DNA from: Lachnospiraceae bacterium OF09-6
GTDB taxonomy: Bacteria > Bacillota > Clostridia > Lachnospirales > Lachnospiraceae
Direction: 5' to 3'
Assembly: GCA_003435055.1 (NCBI GenBank)
Contig: QUMM01000003.1
Coordinates: 62,001 to 126,000, forward strand
Length of the DNA: 64,000 nt
Shown: one piece after another, positions 10,801 to 18,480 of the stretch
Layout: every line of letters begins with the position of its first letter
Numbering within the stretch: the first letter of the stretch is position 1
The notes under the pieces: generated by a model
Told to the model about the DNA's origin: nothing
The model's input: the letters and a program-made list of their open reading frames with translations, nothing else
Databases searched by the model: none
Position numbers and translations under genes: made by a program

Positions 10801-11372
10801 AGGTCTTCGTAATCCCAGGTCTCGATCTTCTGGATCTCGTGTGATGTACGGAAACCATCGAAGAAGTTAATGAAAGGAATACGTCCTTTGATTGCTGCAC
10901 AGTGTGCAACTGGTGTTAAGTCCATAACTTCCTGTACGGAAGATTCACACAGCATAGCTGCACCTGTCTGACGACATGCGTAAACATCAGAATGATCTCC
11001 GAAAATAGAAAGTGCATGGCTGGCAAGTGCACGAGCGGATACGTTGAATACGCCCGGGAGCTGTTCACCAGCGATCTTGTAAAGGTTAGGGATCATAAGA
11101 AGCAGACCCTGTGAAGCTGTATAAGTAGTTGTCAGAGCACCTGCTGACAGAGATCCGTGTACAGCACCTGCTGCACCTGCTTCAGACTGCATTTCTGTAA
11201 CCTGAACTTCCTGTCCGAAAATGTTCTTTCTGCCCTGGGTTGCCCATTCATCTGTAGCTTCTGCCATAACAGATGAAGGTGTGATAGGGAAGATAGCCGC
11301 TACATCGCTGTATGCATAAGAAGCATGAGCTGCTGCATGGTTACCATCCATGGTTTTCATTTTTCTTGCCAT
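7836..11372 (-). CDS. nifJ: Pyruvate:ferredoxin (flavodoxin) oxidoreductase
   Basis: Oxidises pyruvate with CoA to acetyl-CoA and CO2, reducing ferredoxin; the central pyruvate step of clostridial fermentation. The single-chain form is 1178 residues, as expected. The N-terminal pyruvate-binding domain reads [23 protein letters not shown]. Two [4Fe-4S] motifs, [12 protein letters not shown] (~694) and [12 protein letters not shown] (~747), lie in the inserted ferredoxin domain. A third cluster is suggested by CAGCGETPY. The thiamine-pyrophosphate domain is at ~969 ([20 protein letters not shown]). The start at 11372 has AAGGAGG. A strong promoter and a 120-base leader with two small hairpins precede it. 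Codon choice looks that of a highly expressed gene. Confidence 0.97.
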   Translation of the reverse strand: [1178 protein letters not shown]

Positions 11373-11493
11373 TGGTTTGTTCCTCCTTATTTTATTGATC
11401 CGGGAATCGGATCATATTACCATATGAGTATCATATGTACAGAACTTCAGACCATCTTTGGGGAGTTACGCCTAAAATTCCTCATATGGCTTT

Positions 11494-11522
11494 ATAATAG
11501 CATATTTTTCGAGATTTGTCTA
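11494..11522 (-). promoter_or_regulatory. PFOR promoter (extended -10)
   Basis: TAGACA (11517-11522), 17 bp, TATTAT (11494-11499) with an upstream TG. The ~120-base leader holds hairpins CATATGA/TCATATG and GATCCG/CGGATC before the ribosome site. Confidence 0.7.
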
Positions 11523-11533
11523 TTTGACGAACG

Positions 11534-11566
11534 GTAAAATGTGTATCTTTTTTGATACAGCTTTAC
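11534..11566 (-). terminator. Hairpin at the end of the GGDEF/HD-GYP gene
   Basis: GTAAAGCTGTATC pairs with GATACACATTTTAC around AAAAAA. It overlaps the stop codon at 11563-11565. The T-tract is poor, so termination is probable rather than certain. Confidence 0.5.
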
Positions 11567-14091
11567 GCTGGATTCTGTCCGGCATCATAGATGACTTTGA
11601 TTTTTCCATTTTCGATTGCCTGAATAAAGATCGGTACCAGATTCGGATCAAACTGTTTTCCCGCCTCTTCTTTCAGTATGCCCAGTACTTTTTCCAGAGG
11701 CTGTGCCTGTTTATAGCAGCGCTTTGATATCATCGCATCAAATGCATCAGAAATCCCCAGTATTCTGGCTGAAAGCGGAATATCTTCTCCCGCAATTCGC
11801 CTTGGATAGCCTTTTCCATCGTAACGCTCATGATGACCGATCACTGCCGGTATTACATAATTTAATGACGGCAGATGCCGGATAATTTCAATGGAACTTT
11901 CCACATGCCCTTTCATGATCTCATATTCTTCCTCAGTCAGTCTGCCTGGTTTCGAAAGAATCTGTTCCGGAATTCCGATTTTTCCCACATCATGCATCAG
12001 TGCCGCCTGTCGGATGATCTCCACAAATTCTTCATCCAGTCCCATTTCTGAAGCAAGGCTTGTCGCATAGTACATTACATTGTTCGAATGGCTGAATGTG
12101 TAGTGATCCTTTGCGTCAATTGCTGCCGTAAGTGCAAAAATCGTTGCATCATATTCCCGGTTTTTCTGCACATTGCTTTCTTCTTTGTTCTTCTTTTCCA
12201 GTTCCTTTTCCGCAATGTCATAGATATAAATGTTATTTTTTCCCTGATGTTTTACATGATACACCGCAAGATCTGCATTATCCAGAAGTTCTTTTTCCGT
12301 ATGCGCCGCATAAGGAGCTACGCTGATCCCTGCACTGACCGTCAACTGTTTTAAATGTACCATTTCCCCCTCCTGATGCATCTGTCTGATCTGATCACAG
12401 ATGGATTCTACAAGAAGCTTTGCTGCATATACATCATATTTGGGAAGCAGTACCGCAAATTCTTTTCCGCCATAACGTGCCACGATCCCGCTGCTGCCTG
12501 CGCTTGCCCGGATAATGTCTGCGATTCTTCTAAGCGCTGTGTCTCCTGCTTTCATTCCATATAACTGGTTATACAGCTTGAAATCATCTACGTTCAGCAT
12601 AGCCAGTACCATTGTGCCTTCTTTGTTTTCTTCAAAGGTCTCATGGAGCAGTTCGTAAAAATATTTTCGATTGTACAGACCGGTCAGTTCATCTGTTCTC
12701 GCCTCTTCTGATATCTTTTCATACAGACTGGCATTTTTGATTGCAATGGATGATATCGTCGCCACAGAGTTTAAAAAGGCACGATCCTGTGAACCGACTT
12801 TTTTATGTTTTTCCTTGTCCGATAAAAAGACAACTCCGATCAGTCCGTCTTCATTTTTCAGTCCTATGCACCACTGTGCTTTCAGATTCTTCAGCTGCTG
12901 CTTTTCTGATTCCCACATGGATTTAAATTCAACCGTATGGTAAAACTCATCCAGACTGGTACATTCTTCATTTTGCCGCATCCATCCGATTAACGGATTG
13001 TCTGTTTTCATCTGAAAGGAACGGTCATGAAGCGGGTTATTGCTGTACATCATCTGATATCCCTGTTCTCCGGAAGCAATGCAGATATAAACTGTTTCAA
13101 TATGGCATCCTTTTCGAATGACTTCCACCAGTTCCTGCAGGACATTTTTCATGCTCAGGCTTTTGGATACAGATGTGTTAAATTCCCGCAATACCTCTGC
13201 CTGATAAGCCTCATCCCGGACAATTGTATTGCTGATAACATGTTTCCACACTTCCATAAGAATCCATACGCAGAACATAAAGATCGCAGAATAAATCACC
13301 ATGTAATAATCTTCTCTGCCTGGAAGCACCTGCTCCATTCCGCTTCTTAAATACGGAGTTAAAAACCAAAACAACAGTACAGAAATCAGGAAACCAACCA
13401 CCGTACAGGCTGTCTCTGAAACCAGCAGGGTCACCTCAAACAGATTCCGCTGTGCCAGTGCGTATACCAGAAAAAATGCATTGATCAAACCTGCAAGAAT
13501 ATCAATCGGGAACCCTGCAAACACTGGAAGCATTAATGCAATATTGCCTCCCAGTACGATCACAATTCCGGCAATCACAGTATTCATCTGTCTGGCATAC
13601 TTTCGATTCTTTTTTCTGCACTGTATCAGATTATACAGCGTATGAATGACCACTATTCCTGCTGCCGCAAAAAATATCACTGATTTCCAGTCGATTTTGT
13701 CATATACAAACCGGATATTCTCACCACTGTGAACAATCACTGGCCAGTGAAACAGAATTCCACCAGGAATATTCAGAAAAAATAATCCACCCAGCATGAC
13801 TGGATAAATATATTTTTCTATGCTGCCTTCTTTTTCTGCCATTGCATTTACCAGCAAATAATAGGCATATGGAAGGCATAACAGGCCAAACAATGATACG
13901 TGGTACCAGAAAATATAATTTGGCCATAACAGTGCTCTCATGAAACAGGAGCCGCCGGTCCAACATGTCATAGAAAGAAGTGCAAGAAGGAAACTGTTTA
14001 CGATCTGGTTCCTTTTTGCTGCGAGAAAAATCAACATCATTGCCACATAAATGAAAAGTGCAATTGCTGATATGTATCCATAGCTGTCCAT
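11563..14091 (-). CDS. 7TM sensor with degenerate GGDEF and intact HD-GYP (c-di-GMP phosphodiesterase)
   Basis: 842 residues. Residues 1-~290 contain about nine hydrophobic helices, resembling a histidine-kinase-type 7TM N-terminal sensor. A GAF-like region follows (~300-450), then GGDEF (~470-630) and HD-GYP (~660-830). The diguanylate cyclase signature reads RYGGKEF at ~541: the third residue, normally Asp or Glu, is Lys, and no RxxD inhibitory site precedes it, so cyclase activity is doubtful. The HD-GYP part keeps HD (MHDVGKIGIP, ~700), HH and DGKGYP (~761), so c-di-GMP hydrolysis is likely. The degenerate GGDEF may serve as a GTP sensor (inference). It starts 30 bases after the GH3 gene and has GAGGTG before its ATG, so it is probably co-transcribed with the two genes upstream. 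Confidence 0.88.
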   Translation of the reverse strand: MDSYGYISAIALFIYVAMMLIFLAAKRNQIVNSFLLALLSMTCWTGGSCFMRALLWPNYIFWYHVSLFGLLCLPYAYYLLVNAMAEKEGSIEKYIYPVMLGGLFFLNIPGGILFHWPVIVHSGENIRFVYDKIDWKSVIFFAAAGIVVIHTLYNLIQCRKKNRKYARQMNTVIAGIVIVLGGNIALMLPVFAGFPIDILAGLINAFFLVYALAQRNLFEVTLLVSETACTVVGFLISVLLFWFLTPYLRSGMEQVLPGREDYYMVIYSAIFMFCVWILMEVWKHVISNTIVRDEAYQAEVLREFNTSVSKSLSMKNVLQELVEVIRKGCHIETVYICIASGEQGYQMMYSNNPLHDRSFQMKTDNPLIGWMRQNEECTSLDEFYHTVEFKSMWESEKQQLKNLKAQWCIGLKNEDGLIGVVFLSDKEKHKKVGSQDRAFLNSVATISSIAIKNASLYEKISEEARTDELTGLYNRKYFYELLHETFEENKEGTMVLAMLNVDDFKLYNQLYGMKAGDTALRRIADIIRASAGSSGIVARYGGKEFAVLLPKYDVYAAKLLVESICDQIRQMHQEGEMVHLKQLTVSAGISVAPYAAHTEKELLDNADLAVYHVKHQGKNNIYIYDIAEKELEKKNKEESNVQKNREYDATIFALTAAIDAKDHYTFSHSNNVMYYATSLASEMGLDEEFVEIIRQAALMHDVGKIGIPEQILSKPGRLTEEEYEIMKGHVESSIEIIRHLPSLNYVIPAVIGHHERYDGKGYPRRIAGEDIPLSARILGISDAFDAMISKRCYKQAQPLEKVLGILKEEAGKQFDPNLVPIFIQAIENGKIKVIYDAGQNPA

Positions 14092-14121
14092 TCATTCACC
14101 TCATTTTTCTCTCATATTCTC

Positions 14122-15720
14122 TCAATTACGATTCTGCCCTTTCAGCAGATCCCGCAAGTCCGTGAGCGAAGGTCGCATATGACGTATTTTTCGTCCATAT
14201 GTCTCTTCAAATGTACGGAAGGTTCCACAGCGAAGCACCGTCACATGAAGCGGATCCATTCCGAGAATTTTTTTCAGATCACGATAATCCTGATCAATAT
14301 ATTTAAAATAAGTTGTCATCAATTCTTTTAAGATGTCTGCTGATACAGCCGAATGTTCCAGCGACTGTCGTTTCATCTCTACATAAATATGGAGATACGG
14401 TCTGGACTGTTCCGTCAGTTCTTTCATCGCAACCCAATTTTCTATCTGAAGCCCGGATAGCTGAATCACATTGTTGATTCCTGTCTCTGAGATTCTGGTA
14501 AATCCTGCAATGTCAATGATATCCGGCACACGGTCAATATACTCAAAGCGGGGAATTCGTGTATCATCTTCGCTGTTTGTCAGACCTGCACACCGATACA
14601 TATCTCCCACACGGTAACGGGCAAATGCTCCGCCCTTCAATACCGTAAGTACAATCTCGTAACTTTCTCCTTCTTCTACTTCATCCATCAGACAGGTCTG
14701 CGGCTGGTACTGCGGATCTTCCAGCATTTTCTCCATGTCCTTTTCTCTGATAAATTCATAAAAACAGGTATCCGGGAAAAAGTACATTCCATTTCTGGTC
14801 CAGGTCTCTGTTCCGATGATGGAGGGTTCTGTCCCTGCAAATAATTCCATCGGCCGGATTCCCCACAATTTTTCCAGATCATCTTTATAATATCGGTTAT
14901 CTGTTCCCGCCACCATAAACCCTTTCAAACCAAACAGATCTTTTGGCAATACCTGGCGTTTTTCTTTTTTACATTTTATTTTCGCCTTCAGCATTCTGAA
15001 TACCATCTTGGGACGGCATTTCAGAAGTCCTGCAATCCCTCCTCCGGAGGATGAACCGGAAAAGCTCTGACTTACTGCATACGCTACACTTCCGAGTCCG
15101 AAAAAATATTCTACGTCCTGCTTCATAGCCAGCTTGAACCCAAGCTTGTTTCTCTCACTGAAAGATAAATCCTGCGCCTGCGCCACATTAGGCAGGAAAC
15201 GGATATCCACCTCTTCATTCAGGGCCAGCGGAAACAGTCCGGTTGCAAACGGAAGCGGAGCCAGCGCATAAAGAATCTTATCCGTATTTTTTACAGTTAC
15301 CTCTCCCTTTTCCGTACTGGACGCCAGAATCAAGCAGGCACATACATTAGTGCGGTAAGTATCCAGCATTCCTCTGGTATAAGGTGCCAGTTTGATTGGA
15401 TGTTTGCCGCCCTCCCAGGTGGTCTGAATCCAGATGATCGGATTCCCCGGCAGCATATCTGCTCTTTTCTGTAACAGGATATCTGCATAATCATCATAGG
15501 TGGTCAGAGGCACTGTCTTCCTGAATTCATCAATGGTCTGCGGATGTTTTCCCTTTAAAATGGACTGTCCCAGAGGACTGTTGCTCCAGAGCTGAATCTG
15601 TTCCTCCATCAGCCTTCTCTGAATCTGCATATATTGTCCCATATCCAGATCCAGAAATCCACAATATTCGCTCCATATTTCCGCATATTTTTCTTCCTGT
15701 AATTTTTCTTTCAGATTCAT
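14122..15720 (-). CDS. GH3-family acyl-adenylating enzyme
   Basis: 532 residues, similar to GH3 auxin-responsive-promoter proteins, which adenylate a carboxylic acid and transfer the acyl group to an amine or thiol. The phosphate-binding loop is degenerate: TTWEGGKHPIKLAPYT (~100) replaces the usual TSGTT...P.T. The second motif is FAGTE (~293-297, YASSE-like) and the third is YRVGD (~368-372). No signal peptide; cytoplasmic. Its start codon overlaps the stop of the membrane gene upstream (ATGA), so translation is probably coupled. Bacterial GH3 proteins are mostly uncharacterised; the acid and the acceptor cannot be read from the sequence. The altered P-loop means activity should not be assumed. 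Confidence 0.8.
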   Translation of the reverse strand: MNLKEKLQEEKYAEIWSEYCGFLDLDMGQYMQIQRRLMEEQIQLWSNSPLGQSILKGKHPQTIDEFRKTVPLTTYDDYADILLQKRADMLPGNPIIWIQTTWEGGKHPIKLAPYTRGMLDTYRTNVCACLILASSTEKGEVTVKNTDKILYALAPLPFATGLFPLALNEEVDIRFLPNVAQAQDLSFSERNKLGFKLAMKQDVEYFFGLGSVAYAVSQSFSGSSSGGGIAGLLKCRPKMVFRMLKAKIKCKKEKRQVLPKDLFGLKGFMVAGTDNRYYKDDLEKLWGIRPMELFAGTEPSIIGTETWTRNGMYFFPDTCFYEFIREKDMEKMLEDPQYQPQTCLMDEVEEGESYEIVLTVLKGGAFARYRVGDMYRCAGLTNSEDDTRIPRFEYIDRVPDIIDIAGFTRISETGINNVIQLSGLQIENWVAMKELTEQSRPYLHIYVEMKRQSLEHSAVSADILKELMTTYFKYIDQDYRDLKKILGMDPLHVTVLRCGTFRTFEETYGRKIRHMRPSLTDLRDLLKGQNRN

Positions 15721-16298
15721 CTATGTTTTTCCTTTTGTTTGTAATCTTTGATGCAGGTTCGGATACTTTCTTTATCTGGTATCAAAAACGGAGTCTTTCT
15801 GCGATACTCCCTGTAATTCTGAAATGTTGCCGGAAATATCAGCATATCCTGATAAATAACATAACACAGATTGCAGACTGTCACGACCACTGCGTACCCC
15901 AACGTCGCAATATTCCACTTATACCATGCACAAATGCCAAGAACTGCCGCCAGCCATAATACTCCAGGATGTCTGCATAATGCATACATTTTTTCTGTAC
16001 AGGCATTTCTGCTTTCCGATTCTTTCAGATAGGTTTCATCAAATGGAATCGCAAAAAATAAAGTATAGACCAGCAATCCCACAGCCAGCAGAAAAGCAAC
16101 CAGAAAAACAGCAGTCTGCCAGACTTCCCATGTGATATTTCTCTTTTGCTGTATCAGACATCCCACTGCTGAAACAGCCAGTACTGCTGTACCAAGTCCA
16201 AAAAATCTCTGTACAACTCTGTTCTTTCGATGGATACTGTTCCAATCGTAAATAAAAAATAATACAAAGGCTGCTACAGCCATCAGATTCCACTCCAT
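15717..16298 (-). CDS. Membrane protein resembling isoprenylcysteine/phospholipid methyltransferases
   Basis: 193 residues with about five membrane segments. The C-terminal half shows the RHPG signature (109-112, CRHPGVLW) and then, after a hydrophobic hairpin, FQNYREYRRKTPFLIP, the layout of the ICMT/PEMT family that binds S-adenosylmethionine at the membrane face. The usual Glu-Glu pair before the last motif is Gln-Asp here, so it may not be a methyltransferase. GGAGAG precedes the start. It is translationally coupled to the GH3 gene downstream, which suggests the two act on the same lipid-like or hydrophobic acid (inference). Confidence 0.65.
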   Translation of the reverse strand: MEWNLMAVAAFVLFFIYDWNSIHRKNRVVQRFFGLGTAVLAVSAVGCLIQQKRNITWEVWQTAVFLVAFLLAVGLLVYTLFFAIPFDETYLKESESRNACTEKMYALCRHPGVLWLAAVLGICAWYKWNIATLGYAVVVTVCNLCYVIYQDMLIFPATFQNYREYRRKTPFLIPDKESIRTCIKDYKQKEKHR

Positions 16299-16386
16299 GT
16301 TGCTCTCCGGTTTTTCAATTATTTTCCAGTTTGTTAAGATTTATTTTCGAATTGAAACAAACTTTGGACACAACTTCTTTTTATAC

Positions 16387-16588
16387 TGTAAACATCAAAT
16401 GAAGCCGTTGCGGTACAAAGCTAGCATGTGTTGTGACGGCTCCGACTAAAAACGATCTTCCATAGCAGGACAAATACCTGAGGTTTTATGATCCTTTTAT
16501 TTTTTAACTTTATCATAAACCTGGAAGTTTACATATACATTCATAATTTCTCTCTCTCCGGCGGTCAGGTAACTGACCGCCACTTTTT
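16387..16588. other. Structured intergenic region; possible ncRNA or leader
   Basis: The 306-bp gap between the DUF3006-like gene and the methyltransferase-like gene holds nested pairings: TGTAAAC (16387-16393) with GTTTACA (16527-16533) enclosing AGCCGT/ACGGCT (16403-16408/16436-16441), CAGG/CCTG (16466-16469/16477-16480) and a ten-pair hairpin GGTTTTATGAT/ATCATAAACC (16482-16521). It ends in a GC hairpin followed by T's on the plus strand. No protein-coding frame fits. It could be a plus-strand small RNA or the minus-strand leader of the GH3 operon. I could not match it to a known riboswitch, and no good plus-strand promoter is visible. Confidence 0.35.
16560..16588 (+). terminator. GC-rich hairpin with plus-strand T-run
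   Basis: GGCGGTCAG-gtaa-CTGACCGCC, then ACTTTTT on the plus strand. On the minus strand it follows the DUF3006-like gene but lacks a T-run there. Confidence 0.55.
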
Positions 16589-16604
16589 ATGATGGTGTCA
16601 TAAA

Positions 16605-16775
16605 TTACACCAGCGTGTACTCCAGCATTTCATAATGCAATCTGCTGCCTTCCATGATCTCTGCCGGAAGCAGTGCTCTTGCCACCAGCTTTAGCTCTCC
16701 GTTCTCTTCATCCACTCTTCTTAAATGAGCATAGTCCCCATCAATCATTTCTACAATATAATCACAGGTTAACAT
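16605..16775 (-). CDS. Small DUF3006-like protein
   Basis: 56 residues from the ATG at 16775 (MLTCDYIVEMIDGDYAHLRR). The pattern 'IDGDYA.L...ARALLPAEI.EGSRL' resembles DUF3006 proteins, in which a short beta strand GDYAVL is followed by a 'P..LLP..A.EGD' segment. No function is known. The start lies 14 bases inside the end of the GNAT gene, with AAGGGA upstream, so it is probably translated from the same message. An earlier in-frame ATG at 16823 lies inside the GNAT gene and is less likely. Confidence 0.6.
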   Translation of the reverse strand: MLTCDYIVEMIDGDYAHLRRVDEENGELKLVARALLPAEIMEGSRLHYEMLEYTLV

Positions 16776-17283
16776 TTGTGCTTTCCCTTCTTTCGTACTT
16801 TTCATATCCAAGCATTTCTCCATACCACGGATGAATCATGGCACACTGTGTGAATCCATTCTTCTCAAACAGGCGCTGCATACTTTTATTCTTCTGTCCG
16901 GTGTCTCCACGCATACAATGGCACTGTTCATAACACCACTGTATACATTTGGATGCGATTCCCTTTCCGTATGTTACAACAGCAATCCGATGCAGCACTC
17001 CATAAGGCTTCGGACTTGTCCATTCACCACTGACAGATGTCTCATAATCCGGTTCTTTTCCAATAAAGAAAACAAATACCGCTCCGATCTTACCATCTTC
17101 TTCATATACATAAAGCTGATTCTCTTCCAGATCTTCCTGAAGGATTTCCTTCTGTGGATATCCATCTCCCCACTGTTCTTCATTGCCACTGGCCGCCATA
17201 AAAGCCCGGGCAGCTGCATAGATCTCCATAATCTGTTCCAGCTCATTCTGACATGCATGGCGTATCGGTTCTATTTTCTTCAT
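16762..17283 (-). CDS. GNAT-family N-acetyltransferase
   Basis: 173 residues with the GNAT fold order: an N-terminal helix region (ELEQIMEIYAAARAFMAASGN), then beta strands ending LHRIAVVTYGKGIASKCIQWC, in which the acetyl-CoA loop Q/RxxGxG/A appears as TYGKGIA, then the C-terminal FEKNGFTQC. It transfers an acetyl group from acetyl-CoA to an unknown amine. Its C-terminus is slightly extended compared with relatives and overlaps the next gene. A consensus promoter lies about 45-70 bases upstream. Confidence 0.85.
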   Translation of the reverse strand: MKKIEPIRHACQNELEQIMEIYAAARAFMAASGNEEQWGDGYPQKEILQEDLEENQLYVYEEDGKIGAVFVFFIGKEPDYETSVSGEWTSPKPYGVLHRIAVVTYGKGIASKCIQWCYEQCHCMRGDTGQKNKSMQRLFEKNGFTQCAMIHPWYGEMLGYEKYERRESTNVNL

Positions 17284-17327
17284 CCTGTTCGCTCCAAATT
17301 TCTCTATCTAATATCTTTTCATTTCTC

Positions 17328-17356
17328 AGTATATACAAGAATGATTTTCTTCGCAA
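17328..17356 (-). promoter_or_regulatory. Promoter of the GNAT gene
   Basis: TTGCGA (17351-17356), 17 bp, TATACT (17328-17333) on the minus strand. Confidence 0.65.
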
Positions 17357-17385
17357 CTATATTTCATATCCTCTCAGCATTTTCG

Positions 17386-17432
17386 AAAATAAGACAACCA
17401 TCCTTCTACTCACAATGAAGTCTGGTTGTCTT
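17386..17432 (-). terminator. metA terminator
   Basis: AAGACAACCA pairs with TGGTTGTCTT around a 22-base loop, followed by ATTTTC on the minus strand. The stem is symmetrical, so it may act on both strands. Confidence 0.65.
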
Positions 17433-17447
17433 ATTTTAATTAATCTC

Positions 17448-17488
17448 GTAACTGTTCAGTACCTTCACAGTGGGTTCTGAATAGTTAC
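17448..17488 (+). repeat. Dispersed palindromic repeat, copy 1
   Basis: 41-bp imperfect palindrome: GTAACTGTTCAGTAC at one end and CTGAATAGTTAC at the other, with TTCACAGTG in the middle. The edge of the repeat supplies the metA stop codon (17485-17487). The same element recurs at 20896, 40348 and 56183. Confidence 0.75.
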
Positions 17489-18405
17489 TTAATCTCTTCA
17501 ATATCGTATGGTGTACTCTGATATACGTAGAAATTCAACCAATTGGAATACAATAACTGCCCCGTAGCTCTCCAGGTGATCGGAGGTACTTTCGTCGGGT
17601 CATTATCCGGGTAATAATTTACCGGTACGTCCACCGTGGTCAGACCCTTTTTCATGTCTCTCTCATATTCCAGTGCCAGGGTGTCTCTGTCATACTCTGC
17701 ATGGCAGGTCACAAAAAACTGACGGCTGTCTGTCGTCTTGGCAATCGCCAGGCTGCCTGTCTCCGTTACTGCCATAACTTCCAGTTCCGGTATCGCTTCT
17801 ACATCTGAGAGGCGCACATCGGTTGCTCTGGAATGTGGAGCCAGGAAATTGTCATTAAATCCGCGAAACAGTGGAGAGGTCTCCTTGCGAATTTCATGGG
17901 AATAGATTCCAAACAATTTCTTTGGCATATCCAGTTTCTCGATTCCATAATGATAATACAGACCTGCATAAGCTCCCCAGCAAAGATGAAAGGTACAGTG
18001 TACATGAGTCTTGGACCATTCCATAATCTTGCACACTTCATCCCAGTACAGAGTCTCTTCACAAGGCACATAATCCAGTGGTGCTCCGGTAATGATCATC
18101 CCGTCATAGCGACGGTTCCTGATCTGATCGAAGGTATAATAGAACTGCTGCAGATGATGGATGTCCGTATGAGTAGAAGTATAACTGGCTGTCTGCAGGA
18201 AATCCACCTGAATCTGAAGCGGCGTATTGGATAACATACGCAACAACTGCGTTTCTGTCACAATCTTGGTCGGCATCAGATTCAAAATCAGCAGATTCAA
18301 TGGTCTGATATTCTGATGCATCGCACGATACTCTGTCATCACGAATATATTCTCTGATTCCAATATATCATGTGCTGGCAGGGCATCTGGTATACGTATT
18401 GGCAT
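17485..18405 (-). CDS. metA: Homoserine O-acyltransferase (MetA type)
   Basis: First committed step of methionine synthesis: acylates homoserine on its hydroxyl. The start at 18405 (MPIRIPDALPAHDIL) is the canonical MetA N-terminus and has AGGAGG upstream; a longer frame to 18510 is read-through. The catalytic residues fall at the E. coli positions: Cys142 (HLCWGAY), His235 and Glu237 (CHAEYD). Residue 111, known to steer acyl-CoA choice (Gly for succinyl-CoA, Glu for acetyl-CoA), is Asp after GAPL, so acetyl-CoA is the more likely donor (inference). 306 residues, full length. It lies just after a hairpin with a T-run, suggesting attenuation. Confidence 0.93.
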   Translation of the reverse strand: MPIRIPDALPAHDILESENIFVMTEYRAMHQNIRPLNLLILNLMPTKIVTETQLLRMLSNTPLQIQVDFLQTASYTSTHTDIHHLQQFYYTFDQIRNRRYDGMIITGAPLDYVPCEETLYWDEVCKIMEWSKTHVHCTFHLCWGAYAGLYYHYGIEKLDMPKKLFGIYSHEIRKETSPLFRGFNDNFLAPHSRATDVRLSDVEAIPELEVMAVTETGSLAIAKTTDSRQFFVTCHAEYDRDTLALEYERDMKKGLTTVDVPVNYYPDNDPTKVPPITWRATGQLLYSNWLNFYVYQSTPYDIEEIK

Positions 18406-18423
18406 AATGGGTATTCCTCCTGT

Positions 18424-18480
18424 AAAAAACGATAAGAGCACCTCTTCTGAAGGTTCCAGCCTCCAATGAAGCACTCTTAT
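18424..18480 (-). terminator. Terminator-like hairpin in the metA leader
   Basis: TAAGAG...CTCTTA arms with an inner GGAGG/CCTTC pairing, followed by TCGTTTTTT, ending only ~10 bases before the metA ribosome site. No promoter fits between the T-run and metA. A weak promoter (TTGCAA, 17 bp, TACAAC) lies just upstream of the hairpin. Confidence 0.55.

Noticed and set aside
16387-16533. c-di-GMP (GEMM) riboswitch
   Set aside because: A CAAAGCTA-like string and a GGCTCC...CTAAAA string are suggestive, but the conserved GEMM order and tetraloop receptor are not present.
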